Below, one piece after another: positions 35,554 to 44,746 of a stretch of 64,000 nucleotides of DNA. This DNA is from Chitinophaga filiformis (GTDB lineage Bacteria; Bacteroidota; Bacteroidia; Chitinophagales; Chitinophagaceae), in contig NZ_JAKIRP010000012.1 in the NCBI RefSeq assembly GCF_021646545.1, positions 62,001 to 126,000 of the forward strand. Direction: 5' to 3'. Position numbers and translations under genes: made by a program. Position 1 is the first letter of the stretch; each line of letters starts with the position of its first letter. Below the pieces are notes generated by a model, which worked only from the letters and a program-made list of their open reading frames with translations, searched no databases and was not told the DNA's origin.

Positions 35554-36318
35554 CTATTTTTCGTAGCTGAAACCTGCAGCAATGTACTCGCGGTTCAGAC
35601 GTGCAATGTTTGTCAGAGAAATTTCTTTCGGACATTCTGCCTCACAGGCGCCGGTGTTGGTACAGCTACCAAAACCTTCCTTGTCCATCTGTGCGATCAT
35701 ATTTAATGCCCTTGTCTTCTTCTCAGGCTGTCCCTGTGGCAGCAATGCCAGCTGGGATACTTTCGCTGAAACGAAGAGCATAGCGGAAGAGTTTTTACAA
35801 GCTGCTACGCAGGCGCCGCAACCGATACATGCTGCTGCTGCAAACGCTGCATCTGCTTTATCTTTTGGTACCAGAATGTTGTTGGCATCCTGGGCATTAC
35901 CTGTATTTACAGAAACATAACCACCCGCCTCGATGATACGGTCAAACGCACCTCTGTCAACGGTCAGGTCTTTCACAACAGGGAAAGATCCTGCTCTCCA
36001 TGGCTCAACAGTAATGGTATCGCCATCTTTGAAAGCGCGCATGTGCAGCTGGCAAGTGGTAGTACCAGCCCAAGGACCGTGTGCACGGCCGTTGATATGC
36101 ATGGAACATGCACCACAGATACCTTCACGGCAGTCATGGTCAAACGCTATCGGCTCTTTGCCTTCATTGATCAGGCGCTCGTTCAGCACGTCGAACATTT
36201 CCAGGAATGACATCTCGGAAGAAATGCCGCTTACCGGATAAGTTTCAAATTTTCCCTGTGCGTCTGTGTTTTTCTGCCTCCACACTTTAAGTGTGAGATT
36301 CATAGTATAATGTTCCAT
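35554..36318 (-). CDS. sdhB: Succinate dehydrogenase/fumarate reductase iron-sulfur subunit
   Basis: This subunit passes electrons from the flavin to the quinone site through three clusters. The 254-residue protein has the [2Fe-2S] ligands C63, C68, C71 and C89, a first ferredoxin-type set C164, C167, C170 and C174, and a second set including C219, C225 and C229. A start at the internal ATG at 36303 (MNLTLKVWRQ) is also possible because the first five residues are poorly conserved. It is the last gene of sdhCAB, 28 bases after sdhA. Confidence 0.95.
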   Translation of the reverse strand: MEHYTMNLTLKVWRQKNTDAQGKFETYPVSGISSEMSFLEMFDVLNERLINEGKEPIAFDHDCREGICGACSMHINGRAHGPWAGTTTCQLHMRAFKDGDTITVEPWRAGSFPVVKDLTVDRGAFDRIIEAGGYVSVNTGNAQDANNILVPKDKADAAFAAAACIGCGACVAACKNSSAMLFVSAKVSQLALLPQGQPEKKTRALNMIAQMDKEGFGSCTNTGACEAECPKEISLTNIARLNREYIAAGFSYEK

Positions 36319-36346
36319 ATCTATTGGACTATTATTATTGTGATAA

Positions 36347-38320
36347 TTATTTATAGCTACGTTGAGTTGGTTTACATTCTACAAACTCAAGAGCTTCTTT
36401 ATGCAACTCGAACTGGCTTTCACCTTTATATTCCCATGCTGCTACATACGCGAAGTTTTCGTCATCACGTTGTGCTTCCCCATCTGGTGTCTGTGATTCT
36501 TCACGGAAGTGACCACCACAGGATTCGCGACGGTTCAGCGCATCTACGCACATCAGTTCTCCCAGCTCCAGGAAGTCAGCCACGCGGCCGGCTTTCTCCA
36601 GTTCAGGGTTGAATTCGTTTGCATCACCAGGGATACGTACATCGCTCCAGAATTCCTTACGCAAAGCCTGGATCTCAACGATAGCTTCTTTCAATCCCTG
36701 CTCATTACGGGCCATACCACATTTATCCCACATAATCTTACCCAGTTTCTTGTGGAAGTGGTCTACAGATTTGGTACCCTTAATGCTCATCAGCTTATCG
36801 ATGGTAGACTGTACATTCTTTTCAGCCTCGACGAATGCCGGATGATCCAGTGAAATCGCTTTGGTCTTGATATCGTCAGCCAGGTAGTTACCCAGTGTGT
36901 AAGGAATTACGAAATAACCATCAGCCAGACCCTGCATCAGTGCGGAAGCACCCAGACGGTTTGCACCGTGATCGGAGAAGTTGGCTTCACCGAGTGCATA
37001 CAGACCGGTAACGGTGGTCATCAGTTCATAATCCACCCACAGGCCACCCATAGTATAGTGTACTGCAGGGTAAATGCGCATTGGCACTTCATATGGATTC
37101 TCACCGGTGATCTTTGCGTACATATCGAAGAGGTTACCGTATTTCTCGGCTACCACTTCTTTACCCAGCTTACGGATCTGTTCAGGAGTAGGATTGGACA
37201 GCTGTCTTTTGCTTGCCTCAATTCTTCCGTAACGGTCCATGTTATATGCGAAGTCCAGGTATACGGCCTGTTTGGAGCTACCAACACCGTAACCGGCGTC
37301 ACATCTTTCTTTGGCAGCGCGGGATGCCACGTCACGTGGTACCAGGTTACCGAAGGCAGGATATCTTCTTTCCAGGTAGTAATCCCTTTCGTCTTCCGGA
37401 ATATCGGAAGGTTTGCGGTTATCGTTCTGTTTTTTAGGTACCCATATACGGCCATCGTTACGGAGCGACTCAGACATCAGCGTCAGCTTGGACTGGTGGT
37501 CGCCGGAAACAGGGATACAGGTCGGGTGGATCTGTGTAAAGCAAGGGTTACCGAAGAAAGCACCTTTACGGGTGGCTTTCCAGGCTGCAGTTACGTTAGA
37601 TCCCATGGCGTTTGTGGACAGGTAGAACACGTTACCATAACCACCGCTTGCCAGCAGTACTGCGTGACCGAAGTGACGCTCCAGCTTACCGGTGATGAGG
37701 TTACGGGCAATGATACCACGCGCCTTGCCATCTATCACTACGATGTCCAGCATTTCATGACGGTTGTACATGGTCACGTTACCCAGAGCCACCTGGCGCT
37801 CCAGAGCGGAGTATGCGCCTAACAGCAGCTGCTGACCGGTCTGACCGGCAGCGTAGAAAGTACGCTGTACCTGTGTACCACCGAAAGAGCGGTTGCTCAG
37901 CAATCCGCCATATTCGCGGGCAAAAGGAACTCCCTGTGCCACACACTGGTCTATAATATTGCCACTTACCTCTGCCAGGCGATGCACATTGGCTTCACGG
38001 GCACGGTAGTCGCCACCTTTTACAGTATCATAAAACAAACGGAACACAGAGTCACCGTCGTTCTGGTAATTCTTTGCAGCATTGATACCACCCTGTGCAG
38101 CAATACTATGTGCACGGCGTGGACTGTCCTGAAAACAGAAAGCTTTCACTTTATAACCTAACTCACCCAAAGAAGCAGCAGCCGAAGCCCCTGCCAGACC
38201 CGTACCCACGATGATCACTTCCATGTTGCGCTTGTTAGCCGGGTTTACCAGCTTACAATGCCCCTTATAATCTTCCCATTTCTTATCTAATGAACCGGCA
38301 GGAATTTTTGAGTTCAACAT
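36347..38320 (-). CDS. sdhA: Succinate dehydrogenase/fumarate reductase flavoprotein subunit
   Basis: The 657-residue flavoprotein oxidises succinate to fumarate or does the reverse. The FAD dinucleotide motif VIIVGTGLAGASAAASLGELG is at 35-55, the flavin-attachment region is HSIAAQGGINAA with its histidine, and the active-site arginine and histidine motif is near IHPTCIP and in GGHFREESQTPDGEAQRDD. The long form with a KWEDYKGHCKLVNP N-terminus is typical of Bacteroidota and epsilonproteobacterial-like enzymes that pair with a diheme b subunit. It lies 14 bases after sdhC. Confidence 0.96.
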   Translation of the reverse strand: MLNSKIPAGSLDKKWEDYKGHCKLVNPANKRNMEVIIVGTGLAGASAAASLGELGYKVKAFCFQDSPRRAHSIAAQGGINAAKNYQNDGDSVFRLFYDTVKGGDYRAREANVHRLAEVSGNIIDQCVAQGVPFAREYGGLLSNRSFGGTQVQRTFYAAGQTGQQLLLGAYSALERQVALGNVTMYNRHEMLDIVVIDGKARGIIARNLITGKLERHFGHAVLLASGGYGNVFYLSTNAMGSNVTAAWKATRKGAFFGNPCFTQIHPTCIPVSGDHQSKLTLMSESLRNDGRIWVPKKQNDNRKPSDIPEDERDYYLERRYPAFGNLVPRDVASRAAKERCDAGYGVGSSKQAVYLDFAYNMDRYGRIEASKRQLSNPTPEQIRKLGKEVVAEKYGNLFDMYAKITGENPYEVPMRIYPAVHYTMGGLWVDYELMTTVTGLYALGEANFSDHGANRLGASALMQGLADGYFVIPYTLGNYLADDIKTKAISLDHPAFVEAEKNVQSTIDKLMSIKGTKSVDHFHKKLGKIMWDKCGMARNEQGLKEAIVEIQALRKEFWSDVRIPGDANEFNPELEKAGRVADFLELGELMCVDALNRRESCGGHFREESQTPDGEAQRDDENFAYVAAWEYKGESQFELHKEALEFVECKPTQRSYK

Positions 38321-38334
38321 ATATCCTTACTTTA

Positions 38335-39018
38335 CTAAATTGATTTGAAATATATAACCACGGGAATAATGGCAAAGCCAATAGGGATCAGGATCCCGAA
38401 TAACCAAACACCTACGAAGTTGATGAGGCCATTGTACTTAACGTGGTTCAGGCCAAATGTCTGGAAAGCGCTTTTAAACCCGTGAATCAGGTGGAAAGAT
38501 AAACCGATCATACCAATCACATACAGGATCACCATCCATAATTGCGTGAACGCCTCCTGTACAACGAGGTAAAGGTTATTGTACTCCTCTCCGTTGTAAG
38601 TCACAGGCCGTAAGTCTCCATAGTGCATCCAGTACCAGAAGTCTTTCAGGTGAATAATCACGAAAATCAGCAGGATACTACCCATGATAGCCATCTGGCG
38701 GCTGAACCAGGAAGAGGTCTGATTACCAGGATTGATAGCGTACTTTACCGGACGCGCAGCCCTGTTGCGAAAGGTGAGTTGAAAAGCAAGAATAGCGTGG
38801 ATAAGAATAACAACCTTTAAACCCCAGGCTATAAACTGGATAAGGCCATTGTGACTCATGAATGCGGCATAAATATTAAAAGCCTCACCTTCATCTTCTT
38901 TGAGCAAGGCGAGATTACCAGCCAGGTGCACGATAACAAAACTACACAGAAAGAGACCGGTAGCACCCACTAATAATTTTTTACCAATAGAGGTATTAAA
39001 AAACTGTGACCACTTCAT
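38335..39018 (-). CDS. sdhC: Succinate dehydrogenase cytochrome b subunit
   Basis: The 227-residue protein has five predicted membrane helices and belongs to the single-subunit b558-type anchors that replace SdhC plus SdhD. Conserved histidines likely to bind two haems occur in VIVHLAGN, VILIHAIL, FVIIHLKDFW and FHLIHGFKSAF. It couples succinate oxidation to menaquinone in the inner membrane. It is the first gene of the operon and is preceded by a strong promoter match at 39076-39106. Confidence 0.94.
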   Translation of the reverse strand: MKWSQFFNTSIGKKLLVGATGLFLCSFVIVHLAGNLALLKEDEGEAFNIYAAFMSHNGLIQFIAWGLKVVILIHAILAFQLTFRNRAARPVKYAINPGNQTSSWFSRQMAIMGSILLIFVIIHLKDFWYWMHYGDLRPVTYNGEEYNNLYLVVQEAFTQLWMVILYVIGMIGLSFHLIHGFKSAFQTFGLNHVKYNGLINFVGVWLFGILIPIGFAIIPVVIYFKSI

Positions 39019-39075
39019 AAGTTAAATTCTAAGCTTCCTTAAAAGATGATATGATAATATTTCGAATATATCGCG

Positions 39076-39106
39076 CAAATTTAGCGCAGGAAAAATTAAA
39101 AGCAAA
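39076..39106 (-). promoter_or_regulatory. Promoter of sdhCAB
   Basis: On the minus strand TTTG (39103-39106), a 19-base spacer and TAAATTTG (39076-39083) form a good Bacteroidota promoter. The leader is about 50 bases. Confidence 0.75.
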
Positions 39107-39268
39107 TGATATTTCTCAGTTTTTGCTTTGAAACTGAGCGCCAATTCATTGTTTTAGCCTTGGCTACCCGGTTCATGGCAGAACAAACGCTGCTAACCTG
39201 CCGGTTAGCAGGAAAACCAGCTACATTCACGATGAGATCAACAAGAAACGTGGACTTCATTTCCGCCG

Positions 39269-39832
39269 CTACTCAAGACGGCGCATCATAACGTTATCGA
39301 CAAGGGAATAGAGATGCTGTGGCTGGTAAGTACGCCACTTCTCATTATCAAGGAGATGCACGTAATTGTCCAGATGGGCTTTTTCAAATTCCTGCCGTGT
39401 CTGTTTCGGCATATTAAGGCTCACGATCCACCCTCCTTCATCACGGATGTCATCCCACCATTCTTCATAGTAACTGTCATCAGATGAGTGGAAATTCATC
39501 ACATTCTCTGTGATAAGGATGAACTTATTGATCTTGTTGGCTATCATCACATCAATGACATCACGCTTCAATACCATGATATCATTCTCAATACAGTCAT
39601 TCCATTCTCCCAACACTTCAATAATGGCATAGTTAAACTCGTAATCGGCAAAGAGCACTTTCAGATACAGATTACGGGAGCCAAATTCATCCCATTGAGG
39701 GTGTACGTAATAATTATATACAGTATTGGTGAAGGTGAACTCACTATATTCCCTTCCATAAAAAGGGGAAAGTTCATCATCCTCCGCAGTATACAAATGG
39801 CGCCAGTTATAAAAAGGTTCTATATCATGCAT
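39269..39832 (-). CDS. Conserved-looking protein of unknown function
   Basis: I do not recognise a family. The 187-residue protein is acidic and rich in aromatic residues (Y, W, F), with no signal peptide, membrane helix or cysteine cluster. Segments such as YNYYVHPQWDEFGSRNLYLK and ILITENVMNFHSSDDSYYEE suggest a compact cytoplasmic alpha/beta fold. The coding frame is intact and codon use resembles its neighbours. It stands alone between the sdh promoter region and murQ. Confidence 0.7.
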   Translation of the reverse strand: MHDIEPFYNWRHLYTAEDDELSPFYGREYSEFTFTNTVYNYYVHPQWDEFGSRNLYLKVLFADYEFNYAIIEVLGEWNDCIENDIMVLKRDVIDVMIANKINKFILITENVMNFHSSDDSYYEEWWDDIRDEGGWIVSLNMPKQTRQEFEKAHLDNYVHLLDNEKWRTYQPQHLYSLVDNVMMRRLE

Positions 39833-39920
39833 GTCACGCTAACTCTAAAATGTTCGTTTCTACAAATTTCGGTGGAAATTTCAGAAAATAGAAACGTTCC
39901 ATTTCTGGAAAAAGTCGTAA

Positions 39921-40733
39921 CTATACATAGTCCTCAATGGCTTTTCTGACGCTGCCGGCTTTCAGTAATAATTCTTTTGCCTTCTCGTAATCTGTAAGGG
40001 ATAACTTTTCCATCAACATCTTCACGCCTCTGTCCACCAGCTTATCATTACTCAGCTGCATGTTCACCATTTTGTTATCCTCCACCCTTCCCAGCTGGAT
40101 CATCACGGCAGTAGAGATCATGTTCAGCACCAGCTTCTGTGCAGTACCACTTTTCATACGGGTGCTACCGGTGATGAATTCCGGCCCTACTACCACTTCA
40201 ATAGGGAAATCTGCTTCGGCCGACAAAGGAGCTTCGGGATTACAACAGATGCTTCCTGTTACGATCCCTTCCCTACGGCACTTATTCAGCGCGCCGATCA
40301 CATAAGGAGTGGTACCACTGGCGGCAATCCCCACTACCACATCCTTTTCTGTAACATTAAATTCCTGCAGATCTTTCCAGCCTTGTTCCCTGTCATCTTC
40401 GGCAAACTCCACCGCTTTACGGATGGCGGCGTCTCCCCCGGCTATCAGGCCTATGACCAATCCATGAGGCACTCCGAAGGTGGGCGGGCACTCAGAGGCA
40501 TCAACAATGCCTAAACGTCCGCTGGTACCTGCTCCCAGGTAAAATAACCTGCCACCTGCCAGCATTTTGTCTGCTATGGCGGTCACCAGCTTTTCTATCT
40601 GCGGCAGCGCCCTGGCTACGGCCTGGGGCACGGTGGTATCTTCCTGATTAATATTGCTGAGAATTTCCTGCACACTCATTTTCTCCAGGTGGCGATAGTG
40701 TGATGTTTGCTCTGTTACTCTCTCAAAGGACAT
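39921..40733 (-). CDS. murQ: N-acetylmuramic acid 6-phosphate etherase
   Basis: MurQ cleaves the D-lactyl ether of MurNAc-6-phosphate to give GlcNAc-6-phosphate and lactate, a step in cell-wall sugar recycling. The 270-residue protein has a SIS domain with FYLGAGTSGRLGIVDASECP near 64-83, GIAASGTTPYVIGAL near 129-143, and the STRMKSGTAQK signature near 189-199. It is slightly shorter than E. coli MurQ (298) because the C-terminus is trimmed. The adjacent kinase gene, 15 bases upstream on the same strand, would supply its substrate. Confidence 0.95.
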   Translation of the reverse strand: MSFERVTEQTSHYRHLEKMSVQEILSNINQEDTTVPQAVARALPQIEKLVTAIADKMLAGGRLFYLGAGTSGRLGIVDASECPPTFGVPHGLVIGLIAGGDAAIRKAVEFAEDDREQGWKDLQEFNVTEKDVVVGIAASGTTPYVIGALNKCRREGIVTGSICCNPEAPLSAEADFPIEVVVGPEFITGSTRMKSGTAQKLVLNMISTAVMIQLGRVEDNKMVNMQLSNDKLVDRGVKMLMEKLSLTDYEKAKELLLKAGSVRKAIEDYV

Positions 40734-40748
40734 TTGTAGTGTATTTGT

Positions 40749-41591
40749 TTATTGATGATATGCCATCAGTCCTTCCATAGGACTGCGCAATATCCGGCCC
40801 AGCTGCAGTTCATATAGTTCACATAACTCCTCCAGGATATCCCTGAAATTCCAGGCGATACTTCCGGTAAAGTGCAGCGGGTGTGTCCAGCTTTCGCTGT
40901 ATTTGTAAATATGGCTGAAGAAAAATTCGTTCAGGCTATCTTCCAGGATGTTTTCTATGATAAAATGGCCCCTGTTCTCTCCCAGGAACTTCGCAAAACC
41001 AGCCAGATAACGGTTCGGGAAGGGCCTGCGGTATACATTTTCCAGTATTTCCTCATGATTGGTGTTATACTGGGCGTCAAAACGGCTTTTCAGCTCTTCA
41101 TCAAAGGAATTATACAGGTAGTATTGCAGCAGCTTTTTCCCCAGGAATGCGCCACTCCCCTCATCTCCCAATACGTAGCCCAGTCCCGGGTTATTCTTTT
41201 TGATGGTGGTACCGTCAAAAAAACAGGAGTTTGACCCTGTTCCAAGAATACTGGCTACTCCGGGTTCCTTTCCGCACAGTCCCCGGGCAGCTCCCATCAG
41301 GTCGTGGTTCACCTCAAAAGATGCCACGGGCCACACCGCGTGCAGGGCCGTTTCCACCAGTTCCACACTCTTCCGCTGTAAACAGCCCGTCCCGTAATAA
41401 TGGATCTCGTCTATCTGACTATCCGGCGGTAACTGAGGCAAGAGCTCTTTTTCCAGCAACTCCTGTATCTGTTGTGCATTCAGGAAATAAGGACTGATCC
41501 CGGATGTCAAATAACGCGTGGCCTCCCCGGCGCCCAGCAGGCACCAGTCAGCCTTGGTAGATCCACTATCTGCAATTAGCTGTACTTTCAT
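40749..41591 (-). CDS. BadF/BadG-family sugar kinase (N-acetylglucosamine or MurNAc kinase)
   Basis: The 280-residue protein has the ASKHA kinase fold of the BadF/BadG/BcrA/BcrD group: LIADSGSTKADWCLL (5-19) as phosphate 1, ASILGTGSNSCFFDG (near 113-127) as phosphate 2, and VLGDEGSGAFLGKKLL next to it. Members of this group include GlcNAc kinases and the clostridial MurK, which phosphorylates MurNAc and GlcNAc. Because murQ follows 15 bases downstream, MurNAc kinase is the likely role. No phosphotransferase-type MurP is near, which fits uptake of free sugar and phosphorylation inside the cell. Confidence 0.85.
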   Translation of the reverse strand: MKVQLIADSGSTKADWCLLGAGEATRYLTSGISPYFLNAQQIQELLEKELLPQLPPDSQIDEIHYYGTGCLQRKSVELVETALHAVWPVASFEVNHDLMGAARGLCGKEPGVASILGTGSNSCFFDGTTIKKNNPGLGYVLGDEGSGAFLGKKLLQYYLYNSFDEELKSRFDAQYNTNHEEILENVYRRPFPNRYLAGFAKFLGENRGHFIIENILEDSLNEFFFSHIYKYSESWTHPLHFTGSIAWNFRDILEELCELYELQLGRILRSPMEGLMAYHQ

Positions 41592-41601
41592 GACACATCC
41601 G

Positions 41602-41632
41602 TTGAAGGTTGAGGTTTAATATACTATTTTTG
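41602..41632 (+). promoter_or_regulatory. Promoter of the Ctp protease gene
   Basis: TTG (41602-41604), a 20-base spacer and TATTTTTG (41625-41632) match the Bacteroidota consensus. The leader is about 60 bases. Confidence 0.7.
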
Positions 41633-41695
41633 CCACAAGTTAAATAAATAGCGACAAGATACAAGCTACCTTGCAGCTGTTTTCAATACATCATT

Positions 41696-43294
41696 ATGTC
41701 GAACAGGAAACTGAATGTTTTTTTACCTCTCTTATTTGCAATAGTGCTTGCTTTGGGAATGTATCTGGGTCATAAAATGCCGGGAGCTAATACAGGGGCA
41801 CAAACACTGCTATTCAGCCGGGCGGGCCGTGCACCATTGCAGGAAGTCATGGACCTGCTGAAAATAAAATACGTTGATACCTTACAGGTAGCTGATCTGC
41901 AACAGGAAGCCATTGAAGGCCTGCTCAGCCACCTGGATCCTCACTCTATCTATATTCCACCGTCCAACCTGCAAACCGTGAATGAAGACCTCGAAGGCCA
42001 CTTCTCCGGCATCGGCGTGGAATTCAACATCATAGCAGATACCGTGAACATTGTTTCCGTAGTAGCAGGAGGTCCTTCAGAGACTGCCGGCGTACAATCC
42101 GGCGATAAGATCATCAAGGTAAACGACTCTCTCGTGGCCGGCAATAGCATTTCCGGCGACAAGATCCGCAAGATGCTGCGTGGTCCGAAAAACTCCAAAG
42201 TGGCTGTCACCATGTTACGTCAGCAGAAACTGGTTCCTGTTCAGATCATCCGTGGCGACATCCCTCTTTATAGTATCGATGCCAGTTACATGACGGCGCC
42301 TGGAATTGGCTACATCAAGATCAGCAAGTTCTCCAGCACCACCTACCAGGAATTCATGGATGCCATGCGCAAACTGACCCAGGCAGGTATGACCAAACTG
42401 GTGATCGACCTGCGTCAGAATCCGGGCGGCTATCTCGATGCTGCCACCCGCATTGCCGACGAACTGCTCGACGGTAACAAACTGATTGTATATACCAAAG
42501 GAAAAAGCTATCCCCGTTCCGACTACCGCTGCGAAAAGCCGGGCATATTCGAGAAAGGCGAACTGGCCATTCTCACCGACGAAGGCTCTGCCAGCGCCAG
42601 TGAAATCCTTGCAGGCGCTGTACAGGAATGGGACCGTGGTACCATTATCGGCCGCCGTACCTTCGGTAAAGGCCTGGTGCAGGAACAATTCGATCTCAGT
42701 AATGGCGGCGCCCTGCGTCTCACGGTAGCACGTTACTACCTCAACTCCGGCAGAAGTATTCAGAAATCTTATGCCAACGGTCGTGAGGCTTACGATGAGG
42801 ATATCCTGAACCGTTTCAATCACGGTGAATTCGTTAACCGCGACAGCATTCACCCGCTGGATACAGTACAGTTCAAAACTTCCAGTGGCCGCGTTGTATA
42901 TGGCGGTGGTGGTATCACTCCGGATGTCTTCATTCCTTTTGACACCAGCCGCTTCTCTAATGTGCTGACAAGCATGTATTCACGTAGTACTTTCAGCAAC
43001 TTTGCTTATCAGTACTATAATAATCATAGAGACGAGTTCAAACAATATAAAGATGCTACTCAATTCAGTAACCAATACCAGGTTAGTAATGAACTTTACA
43101 GTGCTTATAAGGCTTTTGCTGCGAAAGACAGTGTTCGTGGGGTAGAATCTATCAATGCGCATGATGAGGCTGAGATCAGGACACGTCTGAAAGCTTTGCT
43201 GGCAAGGCAGATGTGGAGTTATGCGGGGTTCTATGAATCGCTGAATAAGGAGGATGATATGATGAAGAAGGCGGTTGAGGTGCTGAAGAAATAA
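41696..43294 (+). CDS. S41-family C-terminal processing protease
   Basis: The 532-residue protein has an N-terminal signal anchor (8-24), a Ctp N-terminal helical part, a PDZ domain at about 95-180 (GHFSGIGVEFNI, GPSETAGVQSGDKIIKVN), and the S41 catalytic domain. The serine lies in DEGSASASEILAG (295-307), and the lysine is K325 in RTFGKGLVQE, forming the Ser-Lys dyad. These periplasmic proteases trim or degrade proteins by their C-termini. The C-terminal region (about 440-532) resembles the accessory domain common in Bacteroidota Ctp enzymes. It is monocistronic with its own terminator. Confidence 0.95.
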   Translation: MSNRKLNVFLPLLFAIVLALGMYLGHKMPGANTGAQTLLFSRAGRAPLQEVMDLLKIKYVDTLQVADLQQEAIEGLLSHLDPHSIYIPPSNLQTVNEDLEGHFSGIGVEFNIIADTVNIVSVVAGGPSETAGVQSGDKIIKVNDSLVAGNSISGDKIRKMLRGPKNSKVAVTMLRQQKLVPVQIIRGDIPLYSIDASYMTAPGIGYIKISKFSSTTYQEFMDAMRKLTQAGMTKLVIDLRQNPGGYLDAATRIADELLDGNKLIVYTKGKSYPRSDYRCEKPGIFEKGELAILTDEGSASASEILAGAVQEWDRGTIIGRRTFGKGLVQEQFDLSNGGALRLTVARYYLNSGRSIQKSYANGREAYDEDILNRFNHGEFVNRDSIHPLDTVQFKTSSGRVVYGGGGITPDVFIPFDTSRFSNVLTSMYSRSTFSNFAYQYYNNHRDEFKQYKDATQFSNQYQVSNELYSAYKAFAAKDSVRGVESINAHDEAEIRTRLKALLARQMWSYAGFYESLNKEDDMMKKAVEVLKK

Positions 43295-43312
43295 TTAAGC
43301 TTATCTGTTTTT

Positions 43313-43346
43313 AAAAGCCATCTGAGTTACTTCGGATGGCTTTTTT
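43313..43346 (+). terminator. Terminator of the Ctp protease gene
   Basis: AAAGCCATCtGA and TCgGATGGCTTT form the stem with a TTAC-like loop and a following T7 run. Confidence 0.9.
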
Positions 43347-43362
43347 TATGCGAAGACTATTA

Positions 43363-43688
43363 TTCACGCTAGTAGCTCCGGTTCCAGTATGGGATGTCGG
43401 TCGGAGCCTCTCTGGCAGTATGCAGCTATTTAGCTTTGTCAATCGGATAGCTTTGGGAATATTTATATTATTCACGCTAAGTAGCTCCGGTTCCAGTATG
43501 GGATGTCGGTCGGCGCCTCTCTGGCAGTATGCAACTATTTAGCTTTGTCAATCGGGTAGGCTTGGGAATATTTATATTATTCACGCTAAGTAGCTCCGGT
43601 TCCAGTATGGGATGTCGGTCGGCGTCTCTCTGGCAGTATGCAGCTATTTAGCTTTGTCAATCGGATAGGCTTGGGAATATTTATATTA
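43363..43688 (+). repeat. Tandem array, 109-bp unit, three truncated family A left halves
   Basis: The marker AGTAGCTCCG recurs at 43371, 43480 and 43589 and again at 43698 in the full element that follows, always 109 bases apart. Each unit contains the left terminus, the left stem arm (GGGATGTCGGTCGG, CCTCTCTGGCAG) and about 45 bases of loop, then jumps to the next left terminus. None of the three has a right arm. Confidence 0.9.
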
Positions 43689-43872
43689 TTCACGCTAAGT
43701 AGCTCCGGTTCCAGTATGGGATGTCGGTCGGCGCCTCTCTGGCAGTATGCAGCTATTTAGCTTTGTCAATCGGATAGGCTTGGGAATGTCGATTTAAACG
43801 CATCGGTCGTACCTCCAGAGAGCCGAAGGCCCGACATTCCCATCTGAAACCGGGTGCTACTTTCGCTCTCCC
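43689..43872 (+). repeat. Long imperfect hairpin element, family A, copy 4
   Basis: This is the only complete copy in the array, with right arm CCAGAGAGCCGAAGGCCCG and terminus ending GTGCTACTTTCGC. Its variable stem matches that of copy 1 (GGGATGTCGG with CCGACATTCCC). Confidence 0.82.
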
Positions 43873-44030
43873 TACGATAATATAGTGAGTCCGGCTTTCA
43901 GGACGATGATGCGTATGCTGACATAAAACACATTGACAGGTCTTCGATATTCAGTCTTCAGTAATTGCCATCAATACATTGCACCTTTGTATAGCAGCCA
44001 TCAATCTATAAGCGGAAGTCGTCAAGCAAA

Positions 44031-44660
44031 GCGGTTTCAGGTGGGAATCGCTGGCCTCAGTTGTTTGAAGCTGCTCATACGATTGACAGGGGGTTTAATA
44101 CATATCCAATGGCTCACACGATTCCAAATGCTTAATAGCACGCAGCTTCAAAGAACTCAGCCAGTGATCCCAGCCTGAAGACCGCGGGTATCGTCATCGC
44201 TATGATATGTAGAACAACAAAACATTAGTGGAAGCCAATAAGCATAGCGGTTTCAGGTGGGAATCGCTGGCCTCAGTTGTTTGAAGCTGCTCATACGATT
44301 GACAGGGGTTTAATACATATCCAACTGCCCACACGATTCCAAATGCTTAATAGTACGCAGCTTCAAAGAACTCAGCCAGTGATCCCAGCCTGAAGACCGT
44401 GGGTATCGCCATCGCTATGATATGCAGAACAACAAAACATTAGTGGAAGCCAATAAGCATAGCGGTTTCAGGTGGGAATCACTGGCATCAGTTGTTTGAA
44501 GCTGCTCACACGATTGACAGGGGTTTAATACATATCCAATGGCTCACACGATCCCAAATGCTTAATAGCACGCAGCTTCAAAGAACTCAGCCAGTGATCC
44601 CAGCCTGAAGACCGCGGGTATCGCCATCGCTATGATATGTAGAACAACAAAACATAAGCG
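44031..44660 (+). repeat. Family B hairpin, three tandem copies
   Basis: Three hairpins start at 44031, 44247 and 44462, so the unit is 215-216 bases. Each hairpin is about 157 bases (GCGGTTTCAG to CTGAAGACCG) and is separated from the next by a spacer with ATGATATG, AGAACAACAAAACA and AATAAGCATA. The copies are very similar and also resemble the single copy at 9188-9347. Confidence 0.88.
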
Positions 44661-44693
44661 GACGTCATTGACTATCGCCTTTTGAGGATAGGC

Positions 44694-44724
44694 AAAAAAA
44701 AACCGCCTCGTTTACACGAGACGG
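44694..44724 (-). terminator. Terminator of the small lipoprotein gene
   Basis: CCGcCTCGT and ACGAGaCGG pair around TTAC with one mismatch. On the minus strand the hairpin is followed by a T-run of nine. Confidence 0.85.
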
Positions 44725-44746
44725 CCAATAATTCTTACAAAACAGA

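Larger units (their letters stand above)
43295..44746. other. 1.45-kb gene-free repeat island between Ctp protease and lipoprotein genes
   Basis: Between these convergent genes the order is terminator, three truncated A units, full A4, a unique spacer of about 158 bases, three B hairpins and the lipoprotein terminator. The short open frames here (for example 43336-43542 and 43933-44178) lie on repeats and are not annotated. Confidence 0.75.

Noticed and set aside
43336..44178. Short plus-strand open frames (43336-43542, 43933-44178)
   Set aside because: They coincide with family A and B repeats, show no protein motifs, and the same frames recur only because the DNA is repeated.
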